A stretch of DNA of 47,029 nt, taken from Alcaligenaceae bacterium (lineage in GTDB: Bacteria; Pseudomonadota; Gammaproteobacteria; Burkholderiales; Burkholderiaceae_B). The notes under the pieces are model-generated. The model was not told where the DNA came from, did no database searches, and saw only the letters and a program-made list of their open reading frames with translations. Every line of letters starts with the position of its first letter. Positions within the stretch are counted from its first letter, which is position 1. Positions 29,212-38,346 of this stretch are shown here, one piece after another. A program made the translations under genes and the position numbers. The DNA is taken from contig JAJUFT010000008.1 of NCBI GenBank assembly GCA_029263615.1, forward strand, positions 1 to 47,029. Direction: 5' to 3'.

Positions 29212-29235
29212 GCCGGGTTCTCCTGTTGGTATAGT
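29208..29235 (+). promoter_or_regulatory. Candidate promoter of modABC
   Basis: TTGAGC (29208-29213) overlaps the stop of the hydrolase gene, and TATAGT (29230-29235) follows at 16-base spacing. The predicted leader of about 50 bases before modA contains a short stem (CCGTC with GACGG). I did not find a recognisable ModE operator. Confidence 0.45.
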
Positions 29236-29294
29236 ACGGGCTCTCCGTCCGGGCAGACGGGGGTCCGGCTTGTTCCACCAGGGAGACGCAAGGG

Positions 29295-30041
29295 GTGATT
29301 CGTGTGAAGGTGCTGGCTGCAGCGGTGCTGGCGATGGCAGCGCGCCAGGCGGGGGCCGATACCCTCACGGTTTCCGCGGCCTCCAGTCTGGCCGAGGCCT
29401 TTCGCGAGCTGGCAGCCGGCTTCGAGGCGGCGCACCCCGGGCATGAGGTGCTGCTGAACTTGGGGGGGTCCGGCCTGCTTCTTCAACAGATCAGTAAAGG
29501 CGCACCGGTCGATGTCTTTGCCAGTGCCGACGAACAGACCATGCTCCGCGCCGTCGCCGCGGGCCGCACGGCGGGTCGACCACTCACGTTTGCGAGCAAC
29601 GAACTGGTGCTGATACAGCCCGCGCAGGGCCGCCCCCTCACATCACTTTCTACGCTGACGGGCGACGCGGTGCAGCGTATTGCGCTGGGCAATGTGGAAA
29701 CGGTTCCGGCCGGCCGCTACGCGCAACAGGCGCTGGAGGCCCAGGGGCTGTGGTCAGCCCTCCAGGCCAAGCTGATTCCGACCCAGAATGTCCGGCAGGC
29801 ACTGGACTATGTGGCGCGTGGCGAGGTGGATGCCGGATTTGTGTATGGCAGTGATGCCCGGCTGGCGGGCGACAGGGTCCGGGTGGCCCTGACGGTGTCG
29901 CTGCCCCGGCCGGTACGCTACACCCTCGCGGTGCTGAAGGGGGCGGAAGGCAAGTCGGCCGCGCAGCAGTTTGTCGACCATGTGCTGTCCGCCGCGGGGC
30001 AGCGTGTGCTGGCTGCCCACGGCTTTACGCCACCGGACTGA
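29295..30041 (+). CDS. modA: Molybdate ABC transporter, periplasmic binding protein
   Basis: ModA captures molybdate (and tungstate) in the periplasm for the ModBC importer. The 248-residue protein has a signal peptide ending near QAGA-DTLTV, the SAASSLAEAFRELA opening that provides oxyanion-binding serines, and the NLGGSGLLLQQISKGAPVDVFASAD segment typical of ModA. A GTG at 29295 is taken as start; a second GTG at 29304 is also possible. It is first in modA-modB-modC, with 21 and 13 base gaps, so the three form one operon. Confidence 0.95.
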   Translation: MIRVKVLAAAVLAMAARQAGADTLTVSAASSLAEAFRELAAGFEAAHPGHEVLLNLGGSGLLLQQISKGAPVDVFASADEQTMLRAVAAGRTAGRPLTFASNELVLIQPAQGRPLTSLSTLTGDAVQRIALGNVETVPAGRYAQQALEAQGLWSALQAKLIPTQNVRQALDYVARGEVDAGFVYGSDARLAGDRVRVALTVSLPRPVRYTLAVLKGAEGKSAAQQFVDHVLSAAGQRVLAAHGFTPPD

Positions 30042-30062
30042 CTCCGGAATTGCAGGCCGCCC

Positions 30063-30764
30063 ATGACCGAGCCATCCCTTCTGCCAGCCGTCCTGTCCCC
30101 GCTGTCACTGTCCTTGAAAGTGGCCTTCTGGGCGACCGCCCTGAGCTCGGCGCTGGGCATCGGGCTGGGGCTTTACCTGGCCCGCAGCCAGCATCGCGTC
30201 CGCAATCTGCTCGATACGCTCTGCACCCTTCCCCTGGTGCTGCCTCCGACGGTGCTGGGCTACTACCTGCTGGTGGTCTTCGGCAGCCAGGGTGCGTTCG
30301 GCGGCTGGCTGCGGCAGACTTTCGGGGTGAACCTCATCTTCAGCATCGAAGGCGCCATTCTCGCCGCCACCATTGTCAGCTTTCCCCTGGTTTTCAAGCC
30401 GGCGCGCGCCGCCTTCGAATCCGTGGACCCGAGACTGGAGCAGGCGGGCAGGGTGCTGGGTGTCAGCGAAATGGGAGTGATTCTGCGCATCAGCCTGCCG
30501 CTGGCCTGGCGCGGCATCATGTCGGGAGTCACGCTGGGTTTTGTGCGGGCGCTGGGGGAATTCGGCGCCACGCTGATGATCGCCGGCAGCATTCCGGGCA
30601 AGACCCAGACGCTGTCCATCGCCATCTTTGAAGCGGTTCAGGCAGGCAGAGACGATGATGCGCACCTCATGGCCATCGTGATTTCCCTGGTCTGCATTGC
30701 CTTGCTGCTGCTAGCCGGGTGGCTCACGCCGCGCAACCCCGGGGGCAAGGGCGGGCACGCATGA
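30063..30764 (+). CDS. modB: Molybdate ABC transporter permease
   Basis: ModB is the inner-membrane channel of the molybdate importer. The 233-residue protein has about five hydrophobic segments and the cytoplasmic EAA-type coupling loop EQAGRVLGVSEMGVILRISL, which docks with the ATPase. GFVRALGEFGATLMIAGSIPGKTQT is the family's conserved end region. It lies between modA and modC in the same direction. Confidence 0.96.
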   Translation: MTEPSLLPAVLSPLSLSLKVAFWATALSSALGIGLGLYLARSQHRVRNLLDTLCTLPLVLPPTVLGYYLLVVFGSQGAFGGWLRQTFGVNLIFSIEGAILAATIVSFPLVFKPARAAFESVDPRLEQAGRVLGVSEMGVILRISLPLAWRGIMSGVTLGFVRALGEFGATLMIAGSIPGKTQTLSIAIFEAVQAGRDDDAHLMAIVISLVCIALLLLAGWLTPRNPGGKGGHA

Positions 30765-30777
30765 GGGGGGGCCACAC

Positions 30778-31575
30778 ATGAAGGCCGAGCCACGCGTCCG
30801 TTCCTCTTCTCGGGCGGGGGAAGGACCGGGCCTGCACAGGGCAGACGCTTCGCCCTGGTGCGACGTCCATGTGCGCAAGACGTTTGTGTCTTCGCAGCGT
30901 CGCTTCGAGCTGGACGTGGCCTTCACGGCCCGTGCTCCGCGGCTGGTCCTCATGGGTCCTTCGGGCGTCGGCAAGACCACAGTGCTGCAGGCAGTCGCCG
31001 GGCTTCTGCGACCCGATACCGGGCACATCCGGGTCGCGGGCGAGACGGTCTATGACGCACGGCGCGGCGTATGTCTGCCGCCCCAGCAACGCCGGGTGGG
31101 GTTCCTGTTCCAGGATTACGCCCTGTTGCCGCACTTGACGGCACTGTCCAATGTCGGCTTCGGCCTGCGCCGCGGCCCCTGGGGCTGGCTGAACAGGGCG
31201 CAGAAGGAAGAGGCCATGCATTGGCTGGAGCGCTTCCGCCTGGCCCATGTTGCGTACCAGCGCCCGCACGCGCTTTCAGGAGGGCAGCAGCAGCGGCTCG
31301 CCCTGGCGCGACTGGCCATTCTCAAACCGCGGATGCTGCTGCTGGATGAACCGTTTTCCGCCCTGGATCCGGAGCTGCGCCAGGCCATGCGCGAGGAAAT
31401 CGACGCGCTGCTGAACACGCTGAACATTCCCCTGCTGATGGTCACTCATGACGAGCAGGACAGACAGGCCTTGAAGGCCGAGGTGCTGAGGCTGGGACAC
31501 GTCGACGGCCGCAGCGTGTGCCTGCCGGAGGGGCTGGTCGACAGCCTGCGCGCAATGCGGTCGGAGACCGGCTGA
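30778..31575 (+). CDS. modC: Molybdate ABC transporter ATP-binding protein, short form
   Basis: This is the ATPase of the molybdate importer. Motifs in order are Walker A GPSGVGKTT, Q-loop LFQDYALLPHL, signature LSGGQQQR, Walker B LLLDEPFSALD and the switch histidine in VTHDE. At 265 residues it ends about 70 residues after the H-loop, whereas E. coli ModC (about 350) has a C-terminal molybdate-binding TOBE/Mop domain; that domain is missing. About 27 residues of low-similarity sequence precede the first strand, so a start further in is possible. A GA-rich ribosome-binding region precedes the ATG used here. Confidence 0.93.
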   Translation: MKAEPRVRSSSRAGEGPGLHRADASPWCDVHVRKTFVSSQRRFELDVAFTARAPRLVLMGPSGVGKTTVLQAVAGLLRPDTGHIRVAGETVYDARRGVCLPPQQRRVGFLFQDYALLPHLTALSNVGFGLRRGPWGWLNRAQKEEAMHWLERFRLAHVAYQRPHALSGGQQQRLALARLAILKPRMLLLDEPFSALDPELRQAMREEIDALLNTLNIPLLMVTHDEQDRQALKAEVLRLGHVDGRSVCLPEGLVDSLRAMRSETG

Positions 31576-31640
31576 CATCCTTATAATGCCCGGACAAGCG
31601 CGACGCGCCGGCATTTCAATTTCCCTATGGGCTTTACAGC

Positions 31641-32846
31641 ATGTTCGAGCACCTTCAGCCGTACGCAGGCGACCCCATCTTCGGGTTGAATGACGCCTTT
31701 CACCGCAACACCCATCCCAACAAGATCAATCTGACTATTGGTCTTTATTATGACGATCAGGGCCGCATTCCGGTGCTGCCGTCGGTGCAGGCGGTCCAGC
31801 GCCGGCTGGTGGATGACCCGTCTCCCCGGGTCTACCTGCCCATGGAAGGCCTGGCGTCTTATCGCAGCGCCGTGCAGCGCGTGGTGTTTGGCGCCGACCG
31901 CAAAGCCGTGGCCGATGGCAGGGTGGCGACCATCCAGACCCTGGGCGGAACAGGCGCCCTGAAAGTCGGGGCCGACTTCCTGCACATGGCGTATCCGGAA
32001 AGCGAAGTCTGGATCAGCGACCCGGCCTGGGACAACCACCATGCCATTTTTGCCGGTGCCGGCTTCAAGACTCGCAGCTACCCCTACTACGACCCCGCCA
32101 CCAAGGGCCTGGCCTTCCACGCCATGATGGAATGCCTGCGCGGTCTGCCGTCCCGCACCATCGTGCTGATGCACCCGTGCTGTCACAACCCGACCGGCGT
32201 GGATCTTTCCCGGGAGCAGTGGGGCGAGGTCATCACCGTGTTGCAGGACCGCGGCCTGATTCCCTTCCTGGACATCGCCTACCAGGGTCTGGGCGAGGGC
32301 ATGGAAGAAGACGCCTACGCCGTGCGCGCCATGGTGGAAGCCGGGCTGACCGTGCTGGTCGCCAACTCCTTTTCGAAGAACCTGTCGATCTACGGTGAAC
32401 GCTGCGGTGGCCTGTCGGTGGCCTGCGGCTCTGCCGCGGAAGCGGACCTGGTGCTGGGCCAGCTCAAGGCCGTGGTGCGCCGCATCTACTCCAGCGCCCC
32501 GTGGCACGGAGGCCACATCGTGGCCGGAGTGCTGAACGACGCCGACCTGCACGCTTGCTGGCTGGACGAAGTCGCCGAAATGCGGGTACGCATGGCCGAG
32601 ATGCGCCGGCAGGTGCACGCCCAGCTGGCGGAGAAACTCCCGGGCTACGATGCCGGTTATTTCCTGAGCCAGCGCGGCATGTTCACCTACAGCGGCCTGT
32701 CACGCGAGCAGCTGCTGGCCCTGCGTGAACGTCATGGCGTCTACATCATTGATTCCGGCCGCATTGCCGTGCCGGGGCTCAATTCCGGCAACGTCGGTCA
32801 CTTCACGGATGCGCTGGCCGATGTCATCGGGGAAAGCGCCCGCTGA
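31641..32846 (+). CDS. tyrB: Aromatic amino acid / aspartate aminotransferase
   Basis: This 401-residue class I aminotransferase uses PLP to exchange amino groups between aromatic amino acids or aspartate and 2-oxo acids. The PLP lysine is K246 in NSFSKNLSIYGER. Other family features are NLTIGLYYDDQGRIPVL near the start, the HPCCHNPTG motif and the C-terminal SGRIAVPGLN. The opening FEHLQPYAGDPIFGLNDAF is typical of the AspC/TyrB group. Aromatic versus aspartate preference cannot be settled from sequence alone. TATAAT at 31582-31587, just after modC, is a possible -10 box without a good -35. Confidence 0.93.
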   Translation: MFEHLQPYAGDPIFGLNDAFHRNTHPNKINLTIGLYYDDQGRIPVLPSVQAVQRRLVDDPSPRVYLPMEGLASYRSAVQRVVFGADRKAVADGRVATIQTLGGTGALKVGADFLHMAYPESEVWISDPAWDNHHAIFAGAGFKTRSYPYYDPATKGLAFHAMMECLRGLPSRTIVLMHPCCHNPTGVDLSREQWGEVITVLQDRGLIPFLDIAYQGLGEGMEEDAYAVRAMVEAGLTVLVANSFSKNLSIYGERCGGLSVACGSAAEADLVLGQLKAVVRRIYSSAPWHGGHIVAGVLNDADLHACWLDEVAEMRVRMAEMRRQVHAQLAEKLPGYDAGYFLSQRGMFTYSGLSREQLLALRERHGVYIIDSGRIAVPGLNSGNVGHFTDALADVIGESAR

Positions 32847-32965
32847 ATTCGTGCTTGATTTTGCGGTAATCTAGGGGATTCCGGTCAGGTCATGTCGCCT
32901 TGCTGTGGCGACGGGCCTGGGCTTGGTCCCCGCTACTGTTCTTTTTTGCAGAGACGCTCTCGATC

Positions 32966-34159
32966 ATGGATTCCTATTCCCTTCCTTATACGTTTTCCCA
33001 ACGAGCCCAGAAGCTCACCAGTTCCACCATTCGAGAGATTCTCAAGGTCACCGAACGGCCTGAAGTCATTTCCTTCGCAGGCGGCCTGCCGGCACCCGGG
33101 GGCTTTCCGGTAGAAGAGATCAACGCCGCATTCGACCGCGTGCTGAAACAGAACGGCAAGACGGCGTTGCAATATGGGTCCACCGAGGGCTACACGCCGC
33201 TGCGTCAGTGGGTGGCCGACGATTTCAAGCGTCGCGGTGCCGATGTTTCCCTGGATGAAGTGCTCATCGTGTCCGGCTCCCAGCAGGCGCTGGACATGCT
33301 GGGCAAGCTCTTCGTCGATCCGGGCAGCAAGGTCCTGGTCGAAGCCCCCAGCTACCTGGGTGCGCTGCAGTCCTTTTCCCTGTTCGAACCGGCCTACGCC
33401 TCGGTGCCCACCGATGCCGGTGGCCTGATCCCCGAAGAAATCACCGACGAGCTGGCCGCTGGCGCACGCTTCCTCTATGCGCTGCCCAACTTCCAGAACC
33501 CCACCGGCGTGTCGCTCGACCTGGCACGGCGCCAGAAGCTGGTGGAGCGCTGCGCGGCCCTGCAGCTGCCCATCGTCGAAGACGACCCCTATGGCGAGCT
33601 GCGTTACGCCGGCGAGCCGCTGCCGGGCCTGCTGGAGCTGGGCCGCAAGGTCGGCGCCACCGTGGTGCGCCTGGGCACGTTCTCCAAGGTGCTGGCCCCC
33701 GGCCTGCGCCTGGGCTATATCGTGGCGCCGCGCCCCATCATTGCCAAGCTGGTGCAGATCAAGCAGGCCACCGACCTGCACACCGCCACCGTCTCGCAGA
33801 TGGCTGTCTATGAAACCATCAAGGGTGGCTTCCTCGACAAGCACCTGCCGGAAGTCCGCGAACTCTACAAGCGTCAGTGTCATTACATGCTCGACGCCAT
33901 GGACGAGCACTTCCCCGACACGGTGTCCTGGAATCGTCCGGAAGGCGGCATGTTCATCTGGGTGACCCTGCCCGAACACATCGACGGCACCAAGCTGCTG
34001 GAGCGCGCCATCGAACGCAATGTGGCGTTCGTGCCGGGCGCCCCCTTCTATGCAGGCCAGGGCAAACCCAACACCCTGCGTCTCAGCTTCGTGACCGTGT
34101 CCGAGGCGCGCATTCGCGAAGGGATCGCCATTCTCGGCGAGCTGATTCGCGCCTCCTGA
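32966..34159 (+). CDS. PLP-dependent aminotransferase (2-aminoadipate/LysN-like, class I/II)
   Basis: This 397-residue fold-type I aminotransferase has the PLP lysine at K241 (GTFSKVLAPGLRLGY), the PNFQNPTG block, and an opening (SSTIREILKVTERPEVISFAGGLPAP) shared with LysN/2-aminoadipate transaminases and the catalytic part of MocR proteins. No N-terminal GntR DNA-binding domain is present, so it is an enzyme and not a MocR regulator. The start is taken at the ATG at 32966 (MDSYSLPYTFS). An upstream in-frame start at 32900 would add a hydrophobic leader unlike family members. It follows tyrB by 119 bases; whether they share a transcript is unclear. Confidence 0.9.
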   Translation: MDSYSLPYTFSQRAQKLTSSTIREILKVTERPEVISFAGGLPAPGGFPVEEINAAFDRVLKQNGKTALQYGSTEGYTPLRQWVADDFKRRGADVSLDEVLIVSGSQQALDMLGKLFVDPGSKVLVEAPSYLGALQSFSLFEPAYASVPTDAGGLIPEEITDELAAGARFLYALPNFQNPTGVSLDLARRQKLVERCAALQLPIVEDDPYGELRYAGEPLPGLLELGRKVGATVVRLGTFSKVLAPGLRLGYIVAPRPIIAKLVQIKQATDLHTATVSQMAVYETIKGGFLDKHLPEVRELYKRQCHYMLDAMDEHFPDTVSWNRPEGGMFIWVTLPEHIDGTKLLERAIERNVAFVPGAPFYAGQGKPNTLRLSFVTVSEARIREGIAILGELIRAS

Positions 34160-34220
34160 CGCGGCAGGCGTCTGGGCCGCCTGCGGGCGGCCCTTGCATT
34201 CAAGAGAGATTCGGCAGCAC

Positions 34221-35183
34221 ATGAATCAGGCTCCACCCAAGGATAATCACAGTCCCGCCACCGACCATTCCTCCGTGCCCGACCTCGCCGACATGCGGCC
34301 GGACGACTGGGTCGAACGCTGGTTGCCCCGCTCGTGGGGCCCGTATGCCCGCCTGGCCCGGCTCGATCGGCCCGTCGGCACTTGGCTGACCCTGCTGCCG
34401 ACGGTTGCCGCACTCGTTCAGGCGGCCAACGGTCTGCCCACTTTGTGGCGCCTGTTCATCTTCTGCCTGGGCGCCTTCCTCATGCGCGGTGTGGGCTGCT
34501 GCTTCAACGACATCTTCGATCGCGACTTCGACAACAAGGTCGAACGCACCCGTTTCCGCCCCCTGACCAGCGGGCAGCTCAGTCTGCGCAACGCGCTGTG
34601 GTTCGTGTTCGCACAGCTGGTGATCTGCGCCCTGCTGTTGCTGGCCATCAACGAATACAGCCGCTGGATGGCGGTGATTCTGGTGCCGATCGTCATCATT
34701 TACCCCTTGTGCAAGCGCTTCACCTACTGGCCGCAAATGGTCTTGGGCATTGCCTTCAACTGGGGCATGCTCATGGCCTGGTCGGACACCCGCGATGTCG
34801 TGCCGCTGGCGGCATGGGCGATGTGGCTCGGGGCCGTGTTCTGGCAGGTCGGGTATGACTCGATATACGGATACGTTGACATGCGCGATGATCTCAAGCT
34901 GGGCCTGCGTTCCACCGCATTGCGCTTTGGCGACAACGGCAAACTGTGGATCGGGGGCTTCTATGCCGCAACCATTGCCCTGTGGGCCTGGGCTGGGTCC
35001 GCCATGGGCATGCGCTGGCCTTACTTCGTGGTGATTGCCGCCATTGGCATCCACTTCGTCTGGCAGCTGTCCGTGTTCAGTGTCCACCGGCCCGACCGCA
35101 GCTTCATGCTGTTCCGCTCCAATATGGCGGTGGGGGTCATGATGGTGGCGGCCGCGCTGGCGGGCACGGTTCTGCCCGTATGA
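34221..35183 (+). CDS. ubiA: 4-hydroxybenzoate polyprenyltransferase
   Basis: UbiA prenylates 4-hydroxybenzoate in the inner membrane, an early ubiquinone step. The 320-residue protein has about eight membrane helices and both aspartate-rich motifs that bind Mg-pyrophosphate: NDIFDRDFD at residues 96-104 and YGYVDMRDD near 217-225. About 45 hydrophilic residues precede the first helix, slightly longer than E. coli UbiA. The ATG at 34221 is preferred over the TTG at 34194, with AGAGAGAT upstream. Its quinone product fits the respiratory genes elsewhere in the window. Confidence 0.95.
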   Translation: MNQAPPKDNHSPATDHSSVPDLADMRPDDWVERWLPRSWGPYARLARLDRPVGTWLTLLPTVAALVQAANGLPTLWRLFIFCLGAFLMRGVGCCFNDIFDRDFDNKVERTRFRPLTSGQLSLRNALWFVFAQLVICALLLLAINEYSRWMAVILVPIVIIYPLCKRFTYWPQMVLGIAFNWGMLMAWSDTRDVVPLAAWAMWLGAVFWQVGYDSIYGYVDMRDDLKLGLRSTALRFGDNGKLWIGGFYAATIALWAWAGSAMGMRWPYFVVIAAIGIHFVWQLSVFSVHRPDRSFMLFRSNMAVGVMMVAAALAGTVLPV

Positions 35184-35258
35184 AGCCCCTGAAACCTCAT
35201 CGCCATGGGGTACCAAGAAGAAACGAAGTGACAAAGAACAACTAGAAAGGAGGAAGGC

Positions 35259-36926
35259 ATGGGCGCTCCGGACAAACCCGTGACGGGCCACGAAGAATTC
35301 GACTACATCGTGGTGGGTGCGGGGTCGGCAGGTTGTCTGCTTGCCAACCGACTCTCCGCCGACCCGAACCACCGGGTCCTGCTGCTGGAAGCCGGGGGGC
35401 GCGACGACTGGCGCTGGATCCACATTCCCGTGGGCTATCTGTACTGCATCGGCAACAAGCGCACAGACTGGTGCCTCACGACCGAGCCCGACCCGGGGCT
35501 CAACGGCCGCAGTCTGGGTTACCCGCGTGGGCGGGTGTTGGGCGGCAGTTCCGCCATCAACGGCATGATCTACATGCGGGGCCAGGCGGCCGACTACGAC
35601 GGCTGGGCCGCCGAAGGGAACCCGGGCTGGTCCTGGGACGAGGTCCTGCCACTGTTCAAACGGGTGGAAGACCACCATGCCGGGGCCAACGAATTTCATG
35701 GCGCCGGCGGCGAGTGGCGCGTAGAGAAGCAGCGCCTTTCATGGGAAATACTGGATGCCTTCCGCGATGCCGCGGCTCAGGCGGGCATCCCTCCCATTGA
35801 TGATTTCAATCGGGGCGACAACGAAGGCTGCGCCTATTTCGAGGTCAATCAGCGCCGTGGCGTGCGCTGGACCGCCGCCAAGGCTTTTCTGCACCCGATC
35901 GCGCACCGTCCCAATTTGAAGGTCGTCACTGAAGCCCATGCGCAGCGCATCGAGTTCGAAGGCCGGCGTGCCGTGGGCGTGCACTTCCTGCAGGGCGGTG
36001 AGCCGCGTTACGCTACTGCCCGCGCGGAAATCGTGCTGGCCGCCGGCGCCATCGGTTCGCCTCAGCTCTTGCAGCTGTCCGGCGTCGGCCCTGGGCGCTA
36101 TCTGTCCAGTCTCGGAATCCCGGTGGTGCACGATCTGCCTGGGGTGGGCGGCAATCTGCAGGATCACCTGCAGCTGCGCATGGTCTACAAGTTGCGCAAT
36201 GCACGCACCCTCAACACCATGGCGGCGTCGCTATGGGGCAAGGCACTGATGGGCCTGGAATACTACCTGCGCAAGCGCGGGCCGCTGACCATGGCACCCT
36301 CGCAACTGGGGCTCTTCGCGCGTTCCGGCCCCGAGCAGGAGCGGGCCAACGTGGAATACCACGTTCAGCCGCTGTCTCTTGAGAAATTCGGCGAGAACCT
36401 GCACGACTTTCCCGCCATGACGGCGTCGGTCTGCAACCTGCGGCCCACCAGCCGCGGCCACGTGCGCATCCGCAGCCCGCACGCCACCGACTCCCCCGAG
36501 ATTCTCTGCAACTACCTGAGCACGCCGGAAGACCGCAAGGTGGCGGCCGACAGCATTCGCCTGACCCGCCGCATCATGTCTCAGGCGGCCATGGAGCCCT
36601 TTCATCCGGAAGAATACCGGCCCGGCCCCCAAGTGCAGGAACAGGCGGACCTGGAGCTGGCGGCTGGCGACATCGGTACCACTATCTTCCACCCGGTGGG
36701 CACCTGCAAGATGGGCAAGGACCCTGCCGCCGTCGTGGACGCCCGGCTGCGGGTCCATGGCATCGAGGGGCTGCGAGTGGCCGACGCGTCGATCATGCCC
36801 ACCATTACGTCGGGCAATACCAATTCGCCCACCATCATGATTGCCGAAAAAGCGGCGGAAATGATTCTGCAGGACCATAACCACCGTTCGGACGCGCTGG
36901 CGTGCGAAAATTCGGCATCTTTCTAG
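35259..36926 (+). CDS. GMC family FAD-dependent oxidoreductase (choline/alcohol dehydrogenase-like)
   Basis: This 555-residue flavoprotein has the FAD dinucleotide-binding GAGSAG (residues 20-25), the GMC signature [14 protein letters not shown], and the catalytic pair His478 (HPVGTCKMG) and Asn520/Asn522 (SGNTNSP). It resembles BetA-type choline dehydrogenases and alcohol dehydrogenases such as AlkJ. No betaine aldehyde dehydrogenase gene is nearby, so the substrate is unknown. Electrons probably go to quinone, by family analogy. A very strong ribosome-binding site, AAAGGAGG (35246-35253), precedes the ATG. The antiporter gene follows 16 bases after the TAG stop, suggesting an operon. Confidence 0.92.
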   Translation: MGAPDKPVTGHEEFDYIVVGAGSAGCLLANRLSADPNHRVLLLEAGGRDDWRWIHIPVGYLYCIGNKRTDWCLTTEPDPGLNGRSLGYPRGRVLGGSSAINGMIYMRGQAADYDGWAAEGNPGWSWDEVLPLFKRVEDHHAGANEFHGAGGEWRVEKQRLSWEILDAFRDAAAQAGIPPIDDFNRGDNEGCAYFEVNQRRGVRWTAAKAFLHPIAHRPNLKVVTEAHAQRIEFEGRRAVGVHFLQGGEPRYATARAEIVLAAGAIGSPQLLQLSGVGPGRYLSSLGIPVVHDLPGVGGNLQDHLQLRMVYKLRNARTLNTMAASLWGKALMGLEYYLRKRGPLTMAPSQLGLFARSGPEQERANVEYHVQPLSLEKFGENLHDFPAMTASVCNLRPTSRGHVRIRSPHATDSPEILCNYLSTPEDRKVAADSIRLTRRIMSQAAMEPFHPEEYRPGPQVQEQADLELAAGDIGTTIFHPVGTCKMGKDPAAVVDARLRVHGIEGLRVADASIMPTITSGNTNSPTIMIAEKAAEMILQDHNHRSDALACENSASF

Positions 36927-36942
36927 AGAGGAAACCTTTCTG

Positions 36943-38205
36943 ATGACTGCCAGCTTCATCGAATACTTGGCGACGGTGCTTTTCGCGCTCGCCATCATTC
37001 ACACTTTCTCGGTTCCGGTGTTCGCACGTTTGGCCAACAAAGGAGGCCCCCACGCCGGTCTGTGGCATCTGCTTTCCGAGGTGGAAGCCGTCTTCGGGGT
37101 ATGGGCCGCCGTGTTGGTCGCCTGTATTTTTCTGCTCTCCGGGCCGGGGTCGGCCGTGTCTTATGTGGAGTCGAGCAACTTCACCGAACCGGCGTTTGTT
37201 TTCGCCATCATGGTGGTCGCCGCGAGCCGGCCCATCATCGCGGTGGTTGGTCTGATGGTGAACGCGCTCGCCCGCCTGTTGCCCATGCGCCGCGAGCTCT
37301 CCATGTATTTCGTGATCCTCGCTTTTGTGCCGCTGGCGGGTTCCTTCATCACCGAGCCGGCAGCCATGACACTCGCCGCGCTCCTGCTGCGCGACGCTTA
37401 CTTCCGCCGTCACGGCCAGGAAGGCTTCAAATACATGACCATCGGCGTGCTGTTCGTCAACGTATCGATTGGCGGGGTGCTGACGGCCTATGCCGCGCCG
37501 CCGGTGCTCATGGTGGCCGCCACCTTCGGATGGGACTCCGTCTACATGGCCACCCATTTTGGTTGGCGAGCGGCCGTGGCCGTCATATTCAGTGCGGCGG
37601 CGGCCACTTTCATCTGCCGCCGCTACCTGCTGGATGGCACCATCGGCACGGCTTCCACGGAAGAAGGCCGTGCACCGGTGCCCCCGCTATTCATGGCGAT
37701 CCACATTGCGTTTCTGGTGGCCATCGTGCTGTCGGCCCATCACCTGCCCATTTTCATGGGGCTGCTGCTGCTGTTCATCGGCTTCGCGCATGCTTACAGC
37801 CGTCATCAGAATCCGCTGCTCATCCGTGAAGGCCTGATGGTGGGCTTTTTCCTGGCCGGCCTGGTGGTGCTGGGCGGTTTGCAGAAATGGTGGTTGCAGG
37901 ACCTGCTCGGCGGGCTGTCGCCCACGGTGCTGTATTGGGGCTCGGCTGCACTCACGGCCGTCACCGATAACGCCGCGCTGACCTACCTCGGCTCTCTGGT
38001 CGACGGCACCAGCGATCACTGGCGCTACATGCTGGTGGCAGGGGCCGTGACCGGCGGGGGGCTCACCGTGATTGCCAACGCGCCGAACCCGGCAGGCTTC
38101 GCAATTCTGAAGGGTACTTTCCCGGATGGTGCCATTTCGCCGATGAAACTGTTGCTGGCTGCGCTGCCGCCCACCCTGGTGGCTGCCGTCATGTTCCTGT
38201 TGTGA
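36943..38205 (+). CDS. Putative Na+/H+ antiporter (PF07399-like)
   Basis: This 420-residue inner-membrane protein has about 11-12 hydrophobic segments and matches what I know of the 'putative Na+/H+ antiporter' family (PF07399). Conserved-looking elements are the early FVILAFVPLAGSFITEPAAM and the late TAVTDNAALTYLGS and VIANAPNPAGFAIL half-helix segments, similar in style to ArsB/NhaD/CitM-type ion transporters. Ion specificity is unproven. GAGAGGAAA precedes the ATG. It lies 16 bases after the GMC oxidoreductase gene, the only hint to its role. No good terminator follows directly. Confidence 0.85.
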   Translation: MTASFIEYLATVLFALAIIHTFSVPVFARLANKGGPHAGLWHLLSEVEAVFGVWAAVLVACIFLLSGPGSAVSYVESSNFTEPAFVFAIMVVAASRPIIAVVGLMVNALARLLPMRRELSMYFVILAFVPLAGSFITEPAAMTLAALLLRDAYFRRHGQEGFKYMTIGVLFVNVSIGGVLTAYAAPPVLMVAATFGWDSVYMATHFGWRAAVAVIFSAAAATFICRRYLLDGTIGTASTEEGRAPVPPLFMAIHIAFLVAIVLSAHHLPIFMGLLLLFIGFAHAYSRHQNPLLIREGLMVGFFLAGLVVLGGLQKWWLQDLLGGLSPTVLYWGSAALTAVTDNAALTYLGSLVDGTSDHWRYMLVAGAVTGGGLTVIANAPNPAGFAILKGTFPDGAISPMKLLLAALPPTLVAAVMFLL

Positions 38206-38248
38206 TCTGCCCCGGGGAATAATTCCGGTTAAAATCAATGGGTTTGGC

Positions 38249-38311
38249 CGCAGCCGCGTCCCACAGAAAGCCAACCGGCACGTTTCGGGGCTTTCAGCGG
38301 GCGCGGTTGCG
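38249..38311 (+). other. Nested stem structure before fmdB
   Basis: CGCAGCCGCG (38249-38258) can pair over 10 positions, with one G-T wobble, with CGCGGTTGCG (38302-38311). Inside, GAAAGCC (38266-38272) pairs with GGCTTTC (38289-38295). TCTTTTCC follows. It could be a weak terminator for the antiporter gene or a structured leader of fmdB, whose GTG is at 38347. Confidence 0.5.
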
Positions 38312-38346
38312 TCTTTTCCGTACCCTTTTTACCGGGATGTATTGTC

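Noticed and set aside
29236-29294. Molybdenum cofactor riboswitch before modA
   Set aside because: The leader is only about 50 bases with a 5-bp stem, too short for that RNA class.
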